Shown one piece after another: positions 25,904-33,331 of a stretch of 43,596 nucleotides of DNA; the first letter of the stretch is position 1; every line of letters starts with the position of its first letter. This DNA is from Pyxidicoccus fallax (lineage in GTDB: Bacteria > Myxococcota > Myxococcia > Myxococcales > Myxococcaceae). The notes under the pieces are model-generated. The model ran no database searches. It saw only the letters and a list, made by a program, of their open reading frames with translations, and was not told the origin of the DNA. Both the position numbers and the translations under genes were made by a program. The DNA is taken from contig NZ_JABBJJ010000068.1 in assembly GCF_012933655.1 (NCBI RefSeq), forward strand, positions 1 through 43,596, written 5' to 3'.

Positions 25904-26725
25904 TCAGCCCTCCTCCGCCACGACGAGCGAGCGGCCCGGCCGCTGGCCCGGCAGCACTTCGCCGTCGAAGGTGTACTTCCGCGTGTAGCCACGCGGCGTC
26001 ACCATGTAGCCCTCGAACATGAACGTCTGGCTCGAGCCCACGATGACGGTGGTGAGCATTCCGATTTCGTAGTCGAGGAGGTGGTCCAGGTCGGTGAGCA
26101 CCACCTTCTCGCCCTCGCGGTAGGCGCCCTTCACGAGCGCCACGGGCGTGGTGCCCTCGCGGTAGCGGCGGATGATGGACTGCGCCTCGACAATCTGCCG
26201 GGTGCGGCGGCCGCTCGCGGGGTTGTAGAGCGAGATGACGAAGTCGGCGGAGGCCGCGGCCTCGATGCGCTTCGCGATGGTGGCCCACGGCGTGAGCAGG
26301 TCCGAGAGGGAGATGGTGCACGAGTCGTGCACCAGCGGCGCGCCCACGCGGGAGGCGCAGCTCGACGCGGCGGTGATGCCGGGGATGAGCCGCAGCTCGG
26401 GCGAGTCCCCGCGCTTCCAGCCAATCTCGCGCAGCACCTCGAAGACGAGGCCGGCCATGCCGTAGACACCCGCGTCCCCCGAGGAGACGAGCACCACCCT
26501 CGCGCCGGCACGGGCTCGCTCCACCGCGGAGCGTGCGCGGCCGATCTCCTCCGTCATCCCGGTCTGCACCACCTCCTTGCCGTCGAGGAGGTGGCGCACG
26601 AGCTGGATATAGGTCCGGTAGCCCACCACCACCTCCGCCTCGCGGATGGCGGCGAGCGCGGCCGGCGTGGCATGGGCTCCGTCACCCGGGCCGATGCCCA
26701 CGACGGACAGGGTTCCCTCAGGCAT
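25904..26725 (-). CDS. cobJ: Precorrin-3B / cobalt-precorrin-3 C17-methyltransferase
   Basis: SAM-dependent methyltransferase of 273 residues (CobJ/CbiH) that methylates C17 and drives ring contraction. Marks: LSVVGIGPGDGAHATPAAL, EVVVGYRTYIQLV, VVLVSSGDAGVYGMAGLVFEV, IPGITAASSCASRVGAPLVHD, FVISLYNPASGRR, and TVIVGSSQTFMFEGYMVTPRGY, all typical of the C17 enzyme. The ATG at 26725 overlaps the stop of a mini-ORF by eight bases (ATGCCTGA). Confidence 0.95.
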   Translation of the reverse strand: MPEGTLSVVGIGPGDGAHATPAALAAIREAEVVVGYRTYIQLVRHLLDGKEVVQTGMTEEIGRARSAVERARAGARVVLVSSGDAGVYGMAGLVFEVLREIGWKRGDSPELRLIPGITAASSCASRVGAPLVHDSCTISLSDLLTPWATIAKRIEAAASADFVISLYNPASGRRTRQIVEAQSIIRRYREGTTPVALVKGAYREGEKVVLTDLDHLLDYEIGMLTTVIVGSSQTFMFEGYMVTPRGYTRKYTFDGEVLPGQRPGRSLVVAEEG

Positions 26726-26985
26726 GGGAGGACTCCTTGCGAGCGGCGAAGGGGATACGCACGGCGAACGTCACCCACCGAGCCGCGTCCTCGCGAGAGA
26801 CGAACGGAATGTGCACGGCGCATGGCCCTGCCGGTACGTGCTCGGCCCCGCGGTGGCGCCTTGCGCCCAGCAAGAGAGGCAGACGCGGAGTCACGAGCCG
26901 GCGCGCGTCCCACAGGGTTCCCTCAAACACAGGAGGACTCCTTGCGAGCAGGAAAGGGAATGCGTGCGGCGGCGAAGGTCATCGA
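26708..26985. repeat. Imperfect direct repeat flanking the cbiG-cobJ mini-ORF
   Basis: About 70 bases starting at 26708 recur from 26913, a shift of 205 bases. In the first 37 bases about 33 match, including CAGGGTTCCCTCA and GGAGGACTCCTTGCGAGC; similarity then fades. Each copy contains the end of one frame and the start of the next, so the repeated unit is a gene junction. Confidence 0.85.
26718..26930 (-). other. Junction mini-ORF between cbiG and cobJ (70 aa)
   Basis: A 70-residue frame with a GTG start overlaps the cbiG stop by eight bases (GTGTTTGA) and the cobJ ATG by eight bases (ATGCCTGA). Its head MFEGTLWDA resembles CobJ MPEGTLSVV; its tail TFAVRIPFAARKESS closely copies the CbiG tail TFAAARIPFPARKESS. 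AAGGAG precedes the cobJ ATG. This is the clearest case of a duplicated junction in the operon at DNA level. Confidence 0.7.
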
Positions 26986-28053
26986 CCGACCCGCGCCCTC
27001 CTCGGTGTAGACCTGCTTGGTGACCAGCAGCTCGGAAGCGCCCGAGGCGAGCAGCGCCGCGGGCTCGCTCACCCCGCGCGTGCCCACGTGCCGCTTCACG
27101 GTGTCCGAAGGCGTGGGCACCTCCACCGTGTCGAGCCGGGCCGCCGGGAAGGTGATGAGTTCCCAGCCTCGTGCCGCGCACAGTTCCAGGAGGGCGGGCT
27201 CATCCGCCTTCACGTCGATGGTGGCCACCGCCTTCACGGACAGCGGAGAGAGCAGGTGTCTGGCGAGGAGCGCATCCACACCGCGCGCGACGAGCGCGGG
27301 AGGCGTGTTCCGGTCGCACCCGATGCCCAGCACGAGCGAGCGGGGCCGATACACCACCGCGTTCTCCCAGTGCGCGCGGTGGGTTTCCTTCAGGTCGCGG
27401 TCGCTCGCGACGAGGAGGATCTCCCAGGCCGATGGGTCCACACCCTCCAGCGACGTGGCGTACTCGACGCCAGGGGGCAGCGCCTTGTCGAGCGGCCAGA
27501 AGTCCGGCTCGCCCGTCTCCTGTACGAAGAGGACGCGCGTCTCATTGACGACGGCGGCACAGCCGCGCGTGACGTTCCGGTCCGGGTCGTCCAGCCGCCA
27601 GCCCTTCTCGCGTCCGAGGATGTCCACGGTGAGCGTGCCACGCACGTCGGACGCGGTGGTGACCACGGACGTGGCGCCGAGCGCCTGCGCCACGCGGTCC
27701 GTGAACACATTGCCGCGCCCCACGTGACCGGAGAGCACGCAGATGCTGAAGCGGGCCGCGTCGTCCACGCACACCACCGCCGGGTCCACCTTCTTGTCCT
27801 CCAGCAGCGGAGCCACCATTCGCACCACCGCGCCCACGGAGATGATGAAGACGTGGCAGTCGTACGCGGTGAAGGTCCGCCGCAGCGTGGGCCCCATCGG
27901 CAGGCCGAGCGGCAGCGCGCCGGGTGCGGCCTTCGCGAGCAGCTTCTCGGACACGTACATGTCCGCGCCGGGCAGCGCCTCGGAGAGCCGGCGAGCGATG
28001 TCCAGGCCGTGCAGGGTGATGGCGTAGATGGCGAAGGGCTTGCGCGCCATCAT
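26923..28053 (-). CDS. cbiG: Cobalt-precorrin-5A hydrolase CbiG
   Basis: Enzyme of 376 residues that opens the delta-lactone of cobalt-precorrin-5A, releasing acetaldehyde. This is a marker of the cobalt-early pathway. The N-terminal domain has AIYAITLHGLDIARRL; the middle has VFIISVGAVVRMVAP and VCVDDAARFSICVLSGHVGRGN; the C-terminal CobE-like domain (about 238-360) has LVLGIGCDRNTPPALV, VKAVATIDVKADEPALLELC and VSEPAALLASGASELLVTKQ. Two ATG codons in tandem (28053 and 28050) can start it; the first overlaps the preceding stop by ATGA. The tail (TFAAARIPFPARKESS) recurs in the next mini-ORF. Confidence 0.95.
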   Translation of the reverse strand: MMARKPFAIYAITLHGLDIARRLSEALPGADMYVSEKLLAKAAPGALPLGLPMGPTLRRTFTAYDCHVFIISVGAVVRMVAPLLEDKKVDPAVVCVDDAARFSICVLSGHVGRGNVFTDRVAQALGATSVVTTASDVRGTLTVDILGREKGWRLDDPDRNVTRGCAAVVNETRVLFVQETGEPDFWPLDKALPPGVEYATSLEGVDPSAWEILLVASDRDLKETHRAHWENAVVYRPRSLVLGIGCDRNTPPALVARGVDALLARHLLSPLSVKAVATIDVKADEPALLELCAARGWELITFPAARLDTVEVPTPSDTVKRHVGTRGVSEPAALLASGASELLVTKQVYTEEGAGRSMTFAAARIPFPARKESSCV

Positions 28054-28259
28054 GGAGTGACCTCCACGAGCGCGCCACCGTCCTTCTCTTCGTAGCGCTC
28101 CAGCCCCCACAGGGAGAGGGCATCACGGGAGAAGGATTCGCGCACCGTGTCGATGGCCTCCGCGCTCATGGAGGCGCGCTCTTCCTCATGGAGCCCGCAG
28201 GCGATGTCCAAGCCGTGCAGGGTGACCGTGTAGATGGCGAGAGGCATACCTGCCGTCAT
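28050..28259 (-). other. Second junction mini-ORF between cobI and cbiG (69 aa)
   Basis: A 69-residue frame overlapping its neighbours by ATGA at each end. Residues 5-23 (MPLAIYTVTLHGLDIACGL) match CbiG residues of KPFAIYAITLHGLDIARRL at about 13 of 19 positions, so this is a truncated copy of the cbiG head. Its tail ALVEVTP resembles the CobI tail ALAEATS. A GGAGG precedes the cbiG start. It might be a decaying paralogue, or an expressed coupling peptide. Confidence 0.7.
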
Positions 28260-28357
28260 GGGATGACCTCTCCACCGCGCCGACTCTCGAAGCGGGCGCG
28301 GACGTGGCTCAGCCCCCGCGGCACGGGAATGCCTGGCGACAAGGTCGTGCGCGCCAT
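28256..28357 (-). other. First junction mini-ORF after cobI (33 aa)
   Basis: A 33-residue frame begins at the TGATG formed with the cobI stop and ends in an ATGA shared with the next mini-ORF. Its first three residues, MAR, equal those of CbiG from its second ATG, and its DNA start (TGATGGCGCGC) equals the cbiG start region. Its end (GGEVIP) is weakly like the CobI tail. Together with the next frame it gives three stop/start junctions in 310 bases. Confidence 0.5.
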
Positions 28358-29124
28358 CACGACGTGGCCTCCGCGAGCGCGGCGACGGCACGCCCGGCGA
28401 GCACGCCGCTGCGCTCCTTCTTCGCCACCATCACCATGGAGAAGTAGTCGCACTTGTCATTGCGGATGGTGCGCAGGTCCCTCACCACGCGCTCGGCGCC
28501 CGCGCTGGCGCGCGACACGTACACCGCCTTGTCCAGCAGCCCTTCCTGCTCCAGCGCGGCCACCACCTGGGGCATCACGCTGCTCACCTTCATCAGCAAC
28601 ACGGTGTCGAAGTCGCGCAGCACGCGTGACAGGTCGTCCACGCCGTACGTCGCCGGGAGCACGGCGATGCGCTCCTGCCCATCGGCGATGGGCTGCACCA
28701 CGGCGGCGGGCACCGCGGTGATGGACGACACGCCGGGCACCACCTCCACCCGCGCCCCCGGGAAGTGCTCGGGCGCCGCCTCCAGCAGGTAGATGAAGGT
28801 GCTGTAGACGAGCGGGTCTCCCTCGGAGATGAACGCCACGCGCTTGCCCGCCGCGAGCCGGGGCGCCAGCTCCGCGAACGCCTTCGCCCACGCGGGCTTC
28901 AGACGCTCCGGGTCCTTGGTCATCGGGAACGTGAGGAACAGGCGCTCCTGGCCCGGCACCTCGCCCACGTTCTCCTTCGCGATGCGCCACGCGAGCGACT
29001 CGTCGAACTCCGAGCGGCGTGGAATGGCGATGCAGTCCGTCTCCCGCAGCACCCGCACCGCACGCAGGGTCATCAGGTCCGGGGCCCCGGGGCCCACGCC
29101 CACGCCCACCAGTACGCCACTCAT
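28357..29124 (-). CDS. cobI: Precorrin-2 / cobalt-precorrin-2 C20-methyltransferase
   Basis: SAM-dependent methyltransferase of 255 residues (CobI/CbiL). Marks: LVGVGVGPGAPDLMTLRAVRVL, DCIAIPRR, RVAFISEGDPLVYSTFIYLLE, VEVVPGVSSITAVPAA, FDTVLLMKVS and YVSRASAGAERVV. Length is typical. The ATG at 29124 overlaps the cobL stop by ATGA. In a cobalt-early operon its substrate should be cobalt-factor II or cobalt-precorrin-2. Confidence 0.95.
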   Translation of the reverse strand: MSGVLVGVGVGPGAPDLMTLRAVRVLRETDCIAIPRRSEFDESLAWRIAKENVGEVPGQERLFLTFPMTKDPERLKPAWAKAFAELAPRLAAGKRVAFISEGDPLVYSTFIYLLEAAPEHFPGARVEVVPGVSSITAVPAAVVQPIADGQERIAVLPATYGVDDLSRVLRDFDTVLLMKVSSVMPQVVAALEQEGLLDKAVYVSRASAGAERVVRDLRTIRNDKCDYFSMVMVAKKERSGVLAGRAVAALAEATS

Positions 29125-30377
29125 CGGTTCTCCTCCGAAGCCTGCTCGGGCTTGCTCGCCGCGAAGAGGTGGATGGGGTTGTGCGCGTCGTAGCGCTGGT
29201 AGCGGGCCAGCGGCTCTCCCCGCGCCACGTTGACCAGCAGCACCTCGGGCTCCACGCCGAGCTCCTTGAGGCCCGCGTAGGCCTCGGCCACGTTCTCCAG
29301 CGTGACGGCGTTGGCCACCAGCCGGCCGCCGGGACGCAGGCGCGAGAAGGCCACGTCGAGGATGTCTCGCATGCTGCCCTTCGAGCCGCCCACGAAGACG
29401 GCGTCCGGGTCCGGCAGGCCGGCGAGCGCCTCGGGAGCGCGCCCCTCGATGATGCTGAAGTTGTCCGCGCCGAGAGCCAGCGCGTTCTCCCGGCACAGCG
29501 CCACGCCCTCCGGGTCCACCTCCACGCCGTACACGTGGCCCGCGGGTGCCAGCAGCGCCGCCTCGATGCCCACCGAGCCACTCCCCGCCCCGACGTCCCA
29601 CACCACGCTGTCTTCGCGCAGCCCCAGAAGTCCCAGGGACAGCAGCCGCACCTCGCGCTTGGTGATGAGCCCCCGCTTGGGCACCCGCTTCGCGTAGGCG
29701 TCCTCCAGCAGGAAGGGCACGCGCGGCGGTGGCCGCCACGTGGGGTCCGTGCGCAGGAGCACCAGGACGTTGAGCGGGTCCACGTCCTCACCCCCGGAGA
29801 GCGCCTCCAGGGAGAACGGGCGCACGCGCTCCCCCGGGTTGCCCAGCCGCTCGCAGACCCACGCGGTGAAGCCCGTCTGTCCATGGGCAAGCAGGTGGCG
29901 CGCGATGACGGGAGGCGTGTTGACACCGTCCGTCAGGAGCGCGGCCTTGGCCAGCTCGCGTAGCCGCGAGCACAGCCCGGTGAGCGGCCGTCCGTGGAAG
30001 GACAGCACCTGCGCGTCCTCCCAGGCCACACCGATGCGCGCGAAGGCGAGCTGCACGCTGGAGGGATGGGGCACGAACTCCACCGCGTCCGCGCCAACCT
30101 TCCGCGCCACGAGACCGCCGATACCGAAGAAGAGCGGGTCACCCGACGCCAGCACGCACACCTGGTGCTCGTTCGCCAGCTCCGCAACCCGCTCCAGCGT
30201 GGCACCCAAGCCGCCCTTCAGCACGATGCGCTCCCCGGTGAACTGCGGGAAGAAGGCGAGGTGTCTCTCGCCGCCCACCAGCACCTGGGCCTGAGCCACC
30301 GCGTTCGCCGCGCGGGCCGACAATCCCGCGCACCCGTCGTCTCCCACGCCCACCACCGTGACGGCCGCGCGCTTCAT
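29121..30377 (-). CDS. cobL: Bifunctional precorrin-6Y methyltransferase/decarboxylase (CbiE-CbiT)
   Basis: Fused enzyme of 418 residues that methylates C5 and C15 and decarboxylates the C12 acetate. The CbiE half (about 1-200) starts VTVVGVGDDGCAGLSARA and has LVGGERHLAFFP, VCVLASGDPLFFGIGG and FVPHPSSVQLAFARIG. The CbiT half has the class I SAM motif VWDVGAGSGSVGIEAALL (about 257-275), YGVEVDPEGVALCREN, DAVFVGGSKGSM and LRPGGRLVANAVTLEN. The linked form corresponds to CobL or CbiET. Its ATG at 30377 overlaps the stop of a short mini-ORF. Confidence 0.95.
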   Translation of the reverse strand: MKRAAVTVVGVGDDGCAGLSARAANAVAQAQVLVGGERHLAFFPQFTGERIVLKGGLGATLERVAELANEHQVCVLASGDPLFFGIGGLVARKVGADAVEFVPHPSSVQLAFARIGVAWEDAQVLSFHGRPLTGLCSRLRELAKAALLTDGVNTPPVIARHLLAHGQTGFTAWVCERLGNPGERVRPFSLEALSGGEDVDPLNVLVLLRTDPTWRPPPRVPFLLEDAYAKRVPKRGLITKREVRLLSLGLLGLREDSVVWDVGAGSGSVGIEAALLAPAGHVYGVEVDPEGVALCRENALALGADNFSIIEGRAPEALAGLPDPDAVFVGGSKGSMRDILDVAFSRLRPGGRLVANAVTLENVAEAYAGLKELGVEPEVLLVNVARGEPLARYQRYDAHNPIHLFAASKPEQASEENR

Positions 30378-30451
30378 GGCATGCCCTCCCGCGCGAGGAG
30401 CAGCGCTTCCACGATGGTGCCCGCCATGGTGCTCTCGTGCCCTCGCGTCAT
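30374..30451 (-). other. Junction mini-ORF between cbiC and cobL (25 aa)
   Basis: A 25-residue frame overlaps the cbiC stop and the cobL ATG by ATGA at both ends. Its tail TIVEALLLAREGMP copies the CbiC tail AIVHALLLLTKEGAS (IV.ALLL...EG shared). The head MTRGHESTMAG is only weakly like CobL MKRAAVTVVG. GGGAGGG precedes the cobL ATG. Confidence 0.6.
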
Positions 30452-31098
30452 GACGCGCCCTCCTTCGTGAGCAGCAACAGCGCGTGCACGATGGCGACCG
30501 CGATGGTGCTGCCGCCCTTGCGCCCACGCGTCACCACGTGCGGCACCGGCAGCCCGAGCAGCACCTCCTTGGACTCCGCGGCGGACACGAAACCCACGGG
30601 CACACCGACGACGAGCCCCGGCCGCAGCCCTTCCTCCCGCACCATCCGGGCCACTTCCAGCAGCGCCGTGGGCGCGTTGCCCACCAGGATGATCGCGCCG
30701 TCGAGCAGCCCCTGCCGGTGCGCCTTGCGCATGGCCTCGATGGCCCGCGTGCTGTTGCGCGCCTTGGCCTCCGCGATGACGTCCTCGTCGGAGATGAAGC
30801 AGTGCGTGCGGCTGCCATGCGCCGCGAGCCGCTCCTCGGAGAGGCCCGCCAGAATCATCTTCACGTCCGCCACCACGGGCGCGCCGCGCCGGAGGGCCGC
30901 CACGCCCGAGGCGATGGCATCCGGCGAGTAGCGCACCAGCTGGCTGAACTCGAAGTCGGCGGTGGCGTGGATGACGCGGCGGACCACCTGCCACTCGGCG
31001 GGTGGGTGGCCATGGTCGCCAGCCTCCTGGTCGATGATGGAGAAGCTCTCGTCCTCGATGCGACGGCCCAGGGCCGTCATCTGGCGCATGTCGCTCAC
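30448..31098 (-). CDS. cbiC: Precorrin-8X / cobalt-precorrin-8 methylmutase
   Basis: Isomerase of 216 residues (CbiC/CobH) that moves the methyl group from C11 to C12, giving (cob)hydrogenobyrinate. The catalytic His44 is in VIHATADFEF, preceded by IEDESFSIID. Other family blocks are ADVKMILAGL, ARNSTRAIEAM, GAIILVGNAPTALLEV, GLVVGVPVGFVSAAESKE and the RGRKGGSTIAVAIVHAL end. I chose the GTG at 31098, which forms a GTGA overlap with the cbiD stop; an ATG at 31089 is an alternative. Confidence 0.95.
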   Translation of the reverse strand: MSDMRQMTALGRRIEDESFSIIDQEAGDHGHPPAEWQVVRRVIHATADFEFSQLVRYSPDAIASGVAALRRGAPVVADVKMILAGLSEERLAAHGSRTHCFISDEDVIAEAKARNSTRAIEAMRKAHRQGLLDGAIILVGNAPTALLEVARMVREEGLRPGLVVGVPVGFVSAAESKEVLLGLPVPHVVTRGRKGGSTIAVAIVHALLLLTKEGAS

Positions 31099-32222
31099 GC
31101 TGCCTCCTCCTGCCGCGGCGGCGCCGGGTGCTGCCCCAGCAACGTGCCGTTGAAGTCCACGAGATACGCGCGCACCTGCGGGCCGGGCCCCGCGTGCTTG
31201 GAAAGATGCTCCACCACGCGCCGACACACGCGGGTGGTGATGTCGGTGAGCCCTCGCGCCGCGCACAGCTCCAGCACGTGGCGCGCGGTGTTGGCGCCTT
31301 CCACCTCGCGCACCAGCTCGTCGGACGCCCCGGACTCACGGGCGAGCTGGGCGAGCAGCGCCATGTTCACGTCGGAGCCGGCCGCGTGCGTCTGCAGCTT
31401 GCCGTCGGCCATCTTCGACAGCTTGCCCATCATCCCCACCACGTGGATGCGCTCGGCCTTCACCCGGGCCCCGTGCTTGACGCCCACACCGATGAAGTCG
31501 CCCACCTGGATGAACGCCTCCTCGGGGAGGTGGGGCATCATCTCCATCGCGTATTTCTCGCTCTTGCCCCCGGTGGTGAGGACCAGGTCCACGTTGCCGC
31601 GGTGGCGCGCCACGTCGATGGCCTGCACCACGCTCGCCTTGTACGCGGCCGTGGAGTACGGGCGCACGATGCCGCTGGTCCCCAGGATGGAGATGCCGCC
31701 GAGGATTCCCAGCCGCGCGTTGAGCGTCTCCTTCGCCATCTCCTCGCCGCGCGGCACGTGGATGGTGACCTGCGCGCCCCGTCCCTCGGGCAGCTCCTCG
31801 CGCACCATGTCGATGATGTTGCGCCGGGGCACGGGGTTGATGGCGGGACCGCCCACCTCCAGCCCCAGTCCCTCCTTCGTCACCACCCCCACGCCCTGCC
31901 CGCCCGCGAGCGTCACCTCGCCGTCGCCGGTGAGGCGCACCTCGGCCACCAGCTCGGCGCCATGGGTGCAGTCCGGGTCGTCCCCGGCGTCCTTGATGAC
32001 GCTGCACACCGCGCGCTCCCCATCCGTCTCGCAGCGGTGCAGCGCGAAGGTGACCCTGTCCCGGTTGGGCAGCGTGGTCTCCACCTCGGTGAGCGCGCCC
32101 CCTCGCACCAGCACCCGCGCCGCGGCCTTCGCGGCGGCCGCCGCGCACGCGCCGGTGGTGAAGCCGGTCCGGGTACCGCGCTTGTCGCGCGGCGGAACGA
32201 GGGGAGACGCGCCCTGGCTCAT
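31095..32222 (-). CDS. cbiD: Cobalt-precorrin-5B C1-methyltransferase CbiD
   Basis: Methyltransferase of 375 residues specific to the cobalt-early pathway. Marks: TRTGFTTGACAAAAAKAA, IKDAGDDPDCTHG, GGQGVGVVTKEGLGLEVGGPAINP, GILGGISILGTSGIVRPYS, LVLTTGGKSEKYA, IQVGDFIGVGVKHG and VVGMMGKLSKMADGKLQTHAAGSDVN. Length is normal and the reading frame intact. It overlaps cbiC (GTGA) and the FNR-like gene (ATGA), so translation is coupled to both. Confidence 0.96.
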   Translation of the reverse strand: MSQGASPLVPPRDKRGTRTGFTTGACAAAAAKAAARVLVRGGALTEVETTLPNRDRVTFALHRCETDGERAVCSVIKDAGDDPDCTHGAELVAEVRLTGDGEVTLAGGQGVGVVTKEGLGLEVGGPAINPVPRRNIIDMVREELPEGRGAQVTIHVPRGEEMAKETLNARLGILGGISILGTSGIVRPYSTAAYKASVVQAIDVARHRGNVDLVLTTGGKSEKYAMEMMPHLPEEAFIQVGDFIGVGVKHGARVKAERIHVVGMMGKLSKMADGKLQTHAAGSDVNMALLAQLARESGASDELVREVEGANTARHVLELCAARGLTDITTRVCRRVVEHLSKHAGPGPQVRAYLVDFNGTLLGQHPAPPRQEEAA

Positions 32223-32935
32223 GCCGCCGCCTTGCGCACCGGAGGATTGAAGAAGGACTCCAGCCGCACCGTGCCCTCCGCCAGCCCGAGCCCGTGCAGT
32301 TCGGTGCGCAGCGGCGCGAGCACCGCGCCGTCGCCGGACAGGTACACGCGCTCGGGGGCGTTGGAGGCGAAGTACGGCAGCACCTCGGCGCGCAGCGCCT
32401 CCAGCCGCTCGGGGTGGCCCACCGGCGGCAGGCCTCCCGTCTCGGGTACGAGACCGGTCCGCTCCCGGAGGGTCTCCAGGGGGAAGAAGTCGAAGCCGTC
32501 CGGGCGCAGCCACACGAGCCGCGTCATCGGGTGATGGGGCATGAAGGCGCGCGCGCGCAGCAGGCCCACCGCCGCGGTGATGCCGCTGTCGGTGGCGATG
32601 AGCAGCGTGCGCCTTGGCTGCGAGTCCTCCGGGAGGAAGCTGCCCCACGGGCCGCTGAAGGAGAACACGGCGCCGGGCTCGGCCGCGTGCAGCACGTGGG
32701 AGCCGGGCCCGTGCTGGTACACGGCGAGCTGGAAGCGGAGCTGCTCCCGGTCCGTGCTCACCAGCGAGTAGGCGCGCTTGTGGCGCCGGCCATCCTCGCG
32801 CTCGATGCCGGTGTCGACGATGACGTACTGGCCACCGACGAAGCCCAGGGGCTCCGGAGTCTCGAAGGTGAGCAGGCGCCCGCGCGCGCCGAGCGGCGCG
32901 GAGGCGAGCAGGTGTGCGGAGCGTGCGGTGGCCAT
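32219..32935 (-). CDS. FAD-binding ferredoxin-reductase-like oxidoreductase
   Basis: FNR-fold oxidoreductase of 238 residues, likely cytoplasmic. The FAD domain has the KRAYSLVS motif (the family RxYS box, about residues 54-61) and GPGSHVLHAAEPG then FSGPWGSF. The NAD(P) domain starts LIATDSGITAAVGLL and ends with YLSGDGAVLAPLRTELHGLGL and LESFFNPP. It sits between the DUF3209-like gene and cbiD, overlapping cbiD by ATGA. No CbiJ/CobK is found in the operon, so this enzyme is a candidate for the precorrin-6A-type reduction. Alternatives are cobalt reduction before adenosylation or supplying electrons to the Fe-S domain of CbiX. Function within the pathway is inference. Confidence 0.85.
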   Translation of the reverse strand: MATARSAHLLASAPLGARGRLLTFETPEPLGFVGGQYVIVDTGIEREDGRRHKRAYSLVSTDREQLRFQLAVYQHGPGSHVLHAAEPGAVFSFSGPWGSFLPEDSQPRRTLLIATDSGITAAVGLLRARAFMPHHPMTRLVWLRPDGFDFFPLETLRERTGLVPETGGLPPVGHPERLEALRAEVLPYFASNAPERVYLSGDGAVLAPLRTELHGLGLAEGTVRLESFFNPPVRKAAA

Positions 32936-32941
32936 GGCTGG

Positions 32942-33316
32942 CTAGTCGCGCGGGTACAGCTCGTGGGTGAAGTCGTGCAGCTCCTCGAGGCCGCGCCACA
33001 GCGACGTGAGAGAGTCCACGTGGCGCTGCAGCTCCAGCTCCACGCCCCGGGTGAGCACCAGCAGCGTGCGCAGGTAGGGCAGCTTCGGGTCATCCGCCTT
33101 CGTCGCGGCGACCTTCTCCTGGAGGTCCACCAGTGCGGACGCGAAGAAGCGCTGCATGACGGCGAGGTCCTTCGCCTGCGCGAGCGAGCGGAGGACTCCG
33201 GGCGTCTCCGCGGCGGCGCCCAGCTCGGCGAGCTCGTGCTGGCGCTCGGCGGGGTCCTCGATTCCGAGCACGTTCATCAGGGACAGCCGCAGCGCGGCCA
33301 GTTCGTGGCAAGCCAT
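32942..33316 (-). CDS. DUF3209-like small protein next to cbiX
   Basis: Protein of 124 residues, mostly helical. It begins MACHELAALRLSLMNVLGIED, which matches my memory of the DUF3209 family, found next to cbiX in haloarchaea. The repeated helices (LRSLAQAKDLAVMQRFFASALVDLQEKVAATK; ELELQRHVDSLTSLWRGLEELHDFTHE) suggest a helical bundle; long single runs here are abbreviated by family memory only. The Cys3-His4 pair could bind a metal. The ATG at 33316 has a GAGGAG site; a GTG at 33322 adds two residues. It lies 15 bases after cbiX. A role with CbiX, for example cobalt delivery, is inferred from position. Confidence 0.7.
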   Translation of the reverse strand: MACHELAALRLSLMNVLGIEDPAERQHELAELGAAAETPGVLRSLAQAKDLAVMQRFFASALVDLQEKVAATKADDPKLPYLRTLLVLTRGVELELQRHVDSLTSLWRGLEELHDFTHELYPRD

Positions 33317-33331
33317 GTTCACGCTCCTCTT

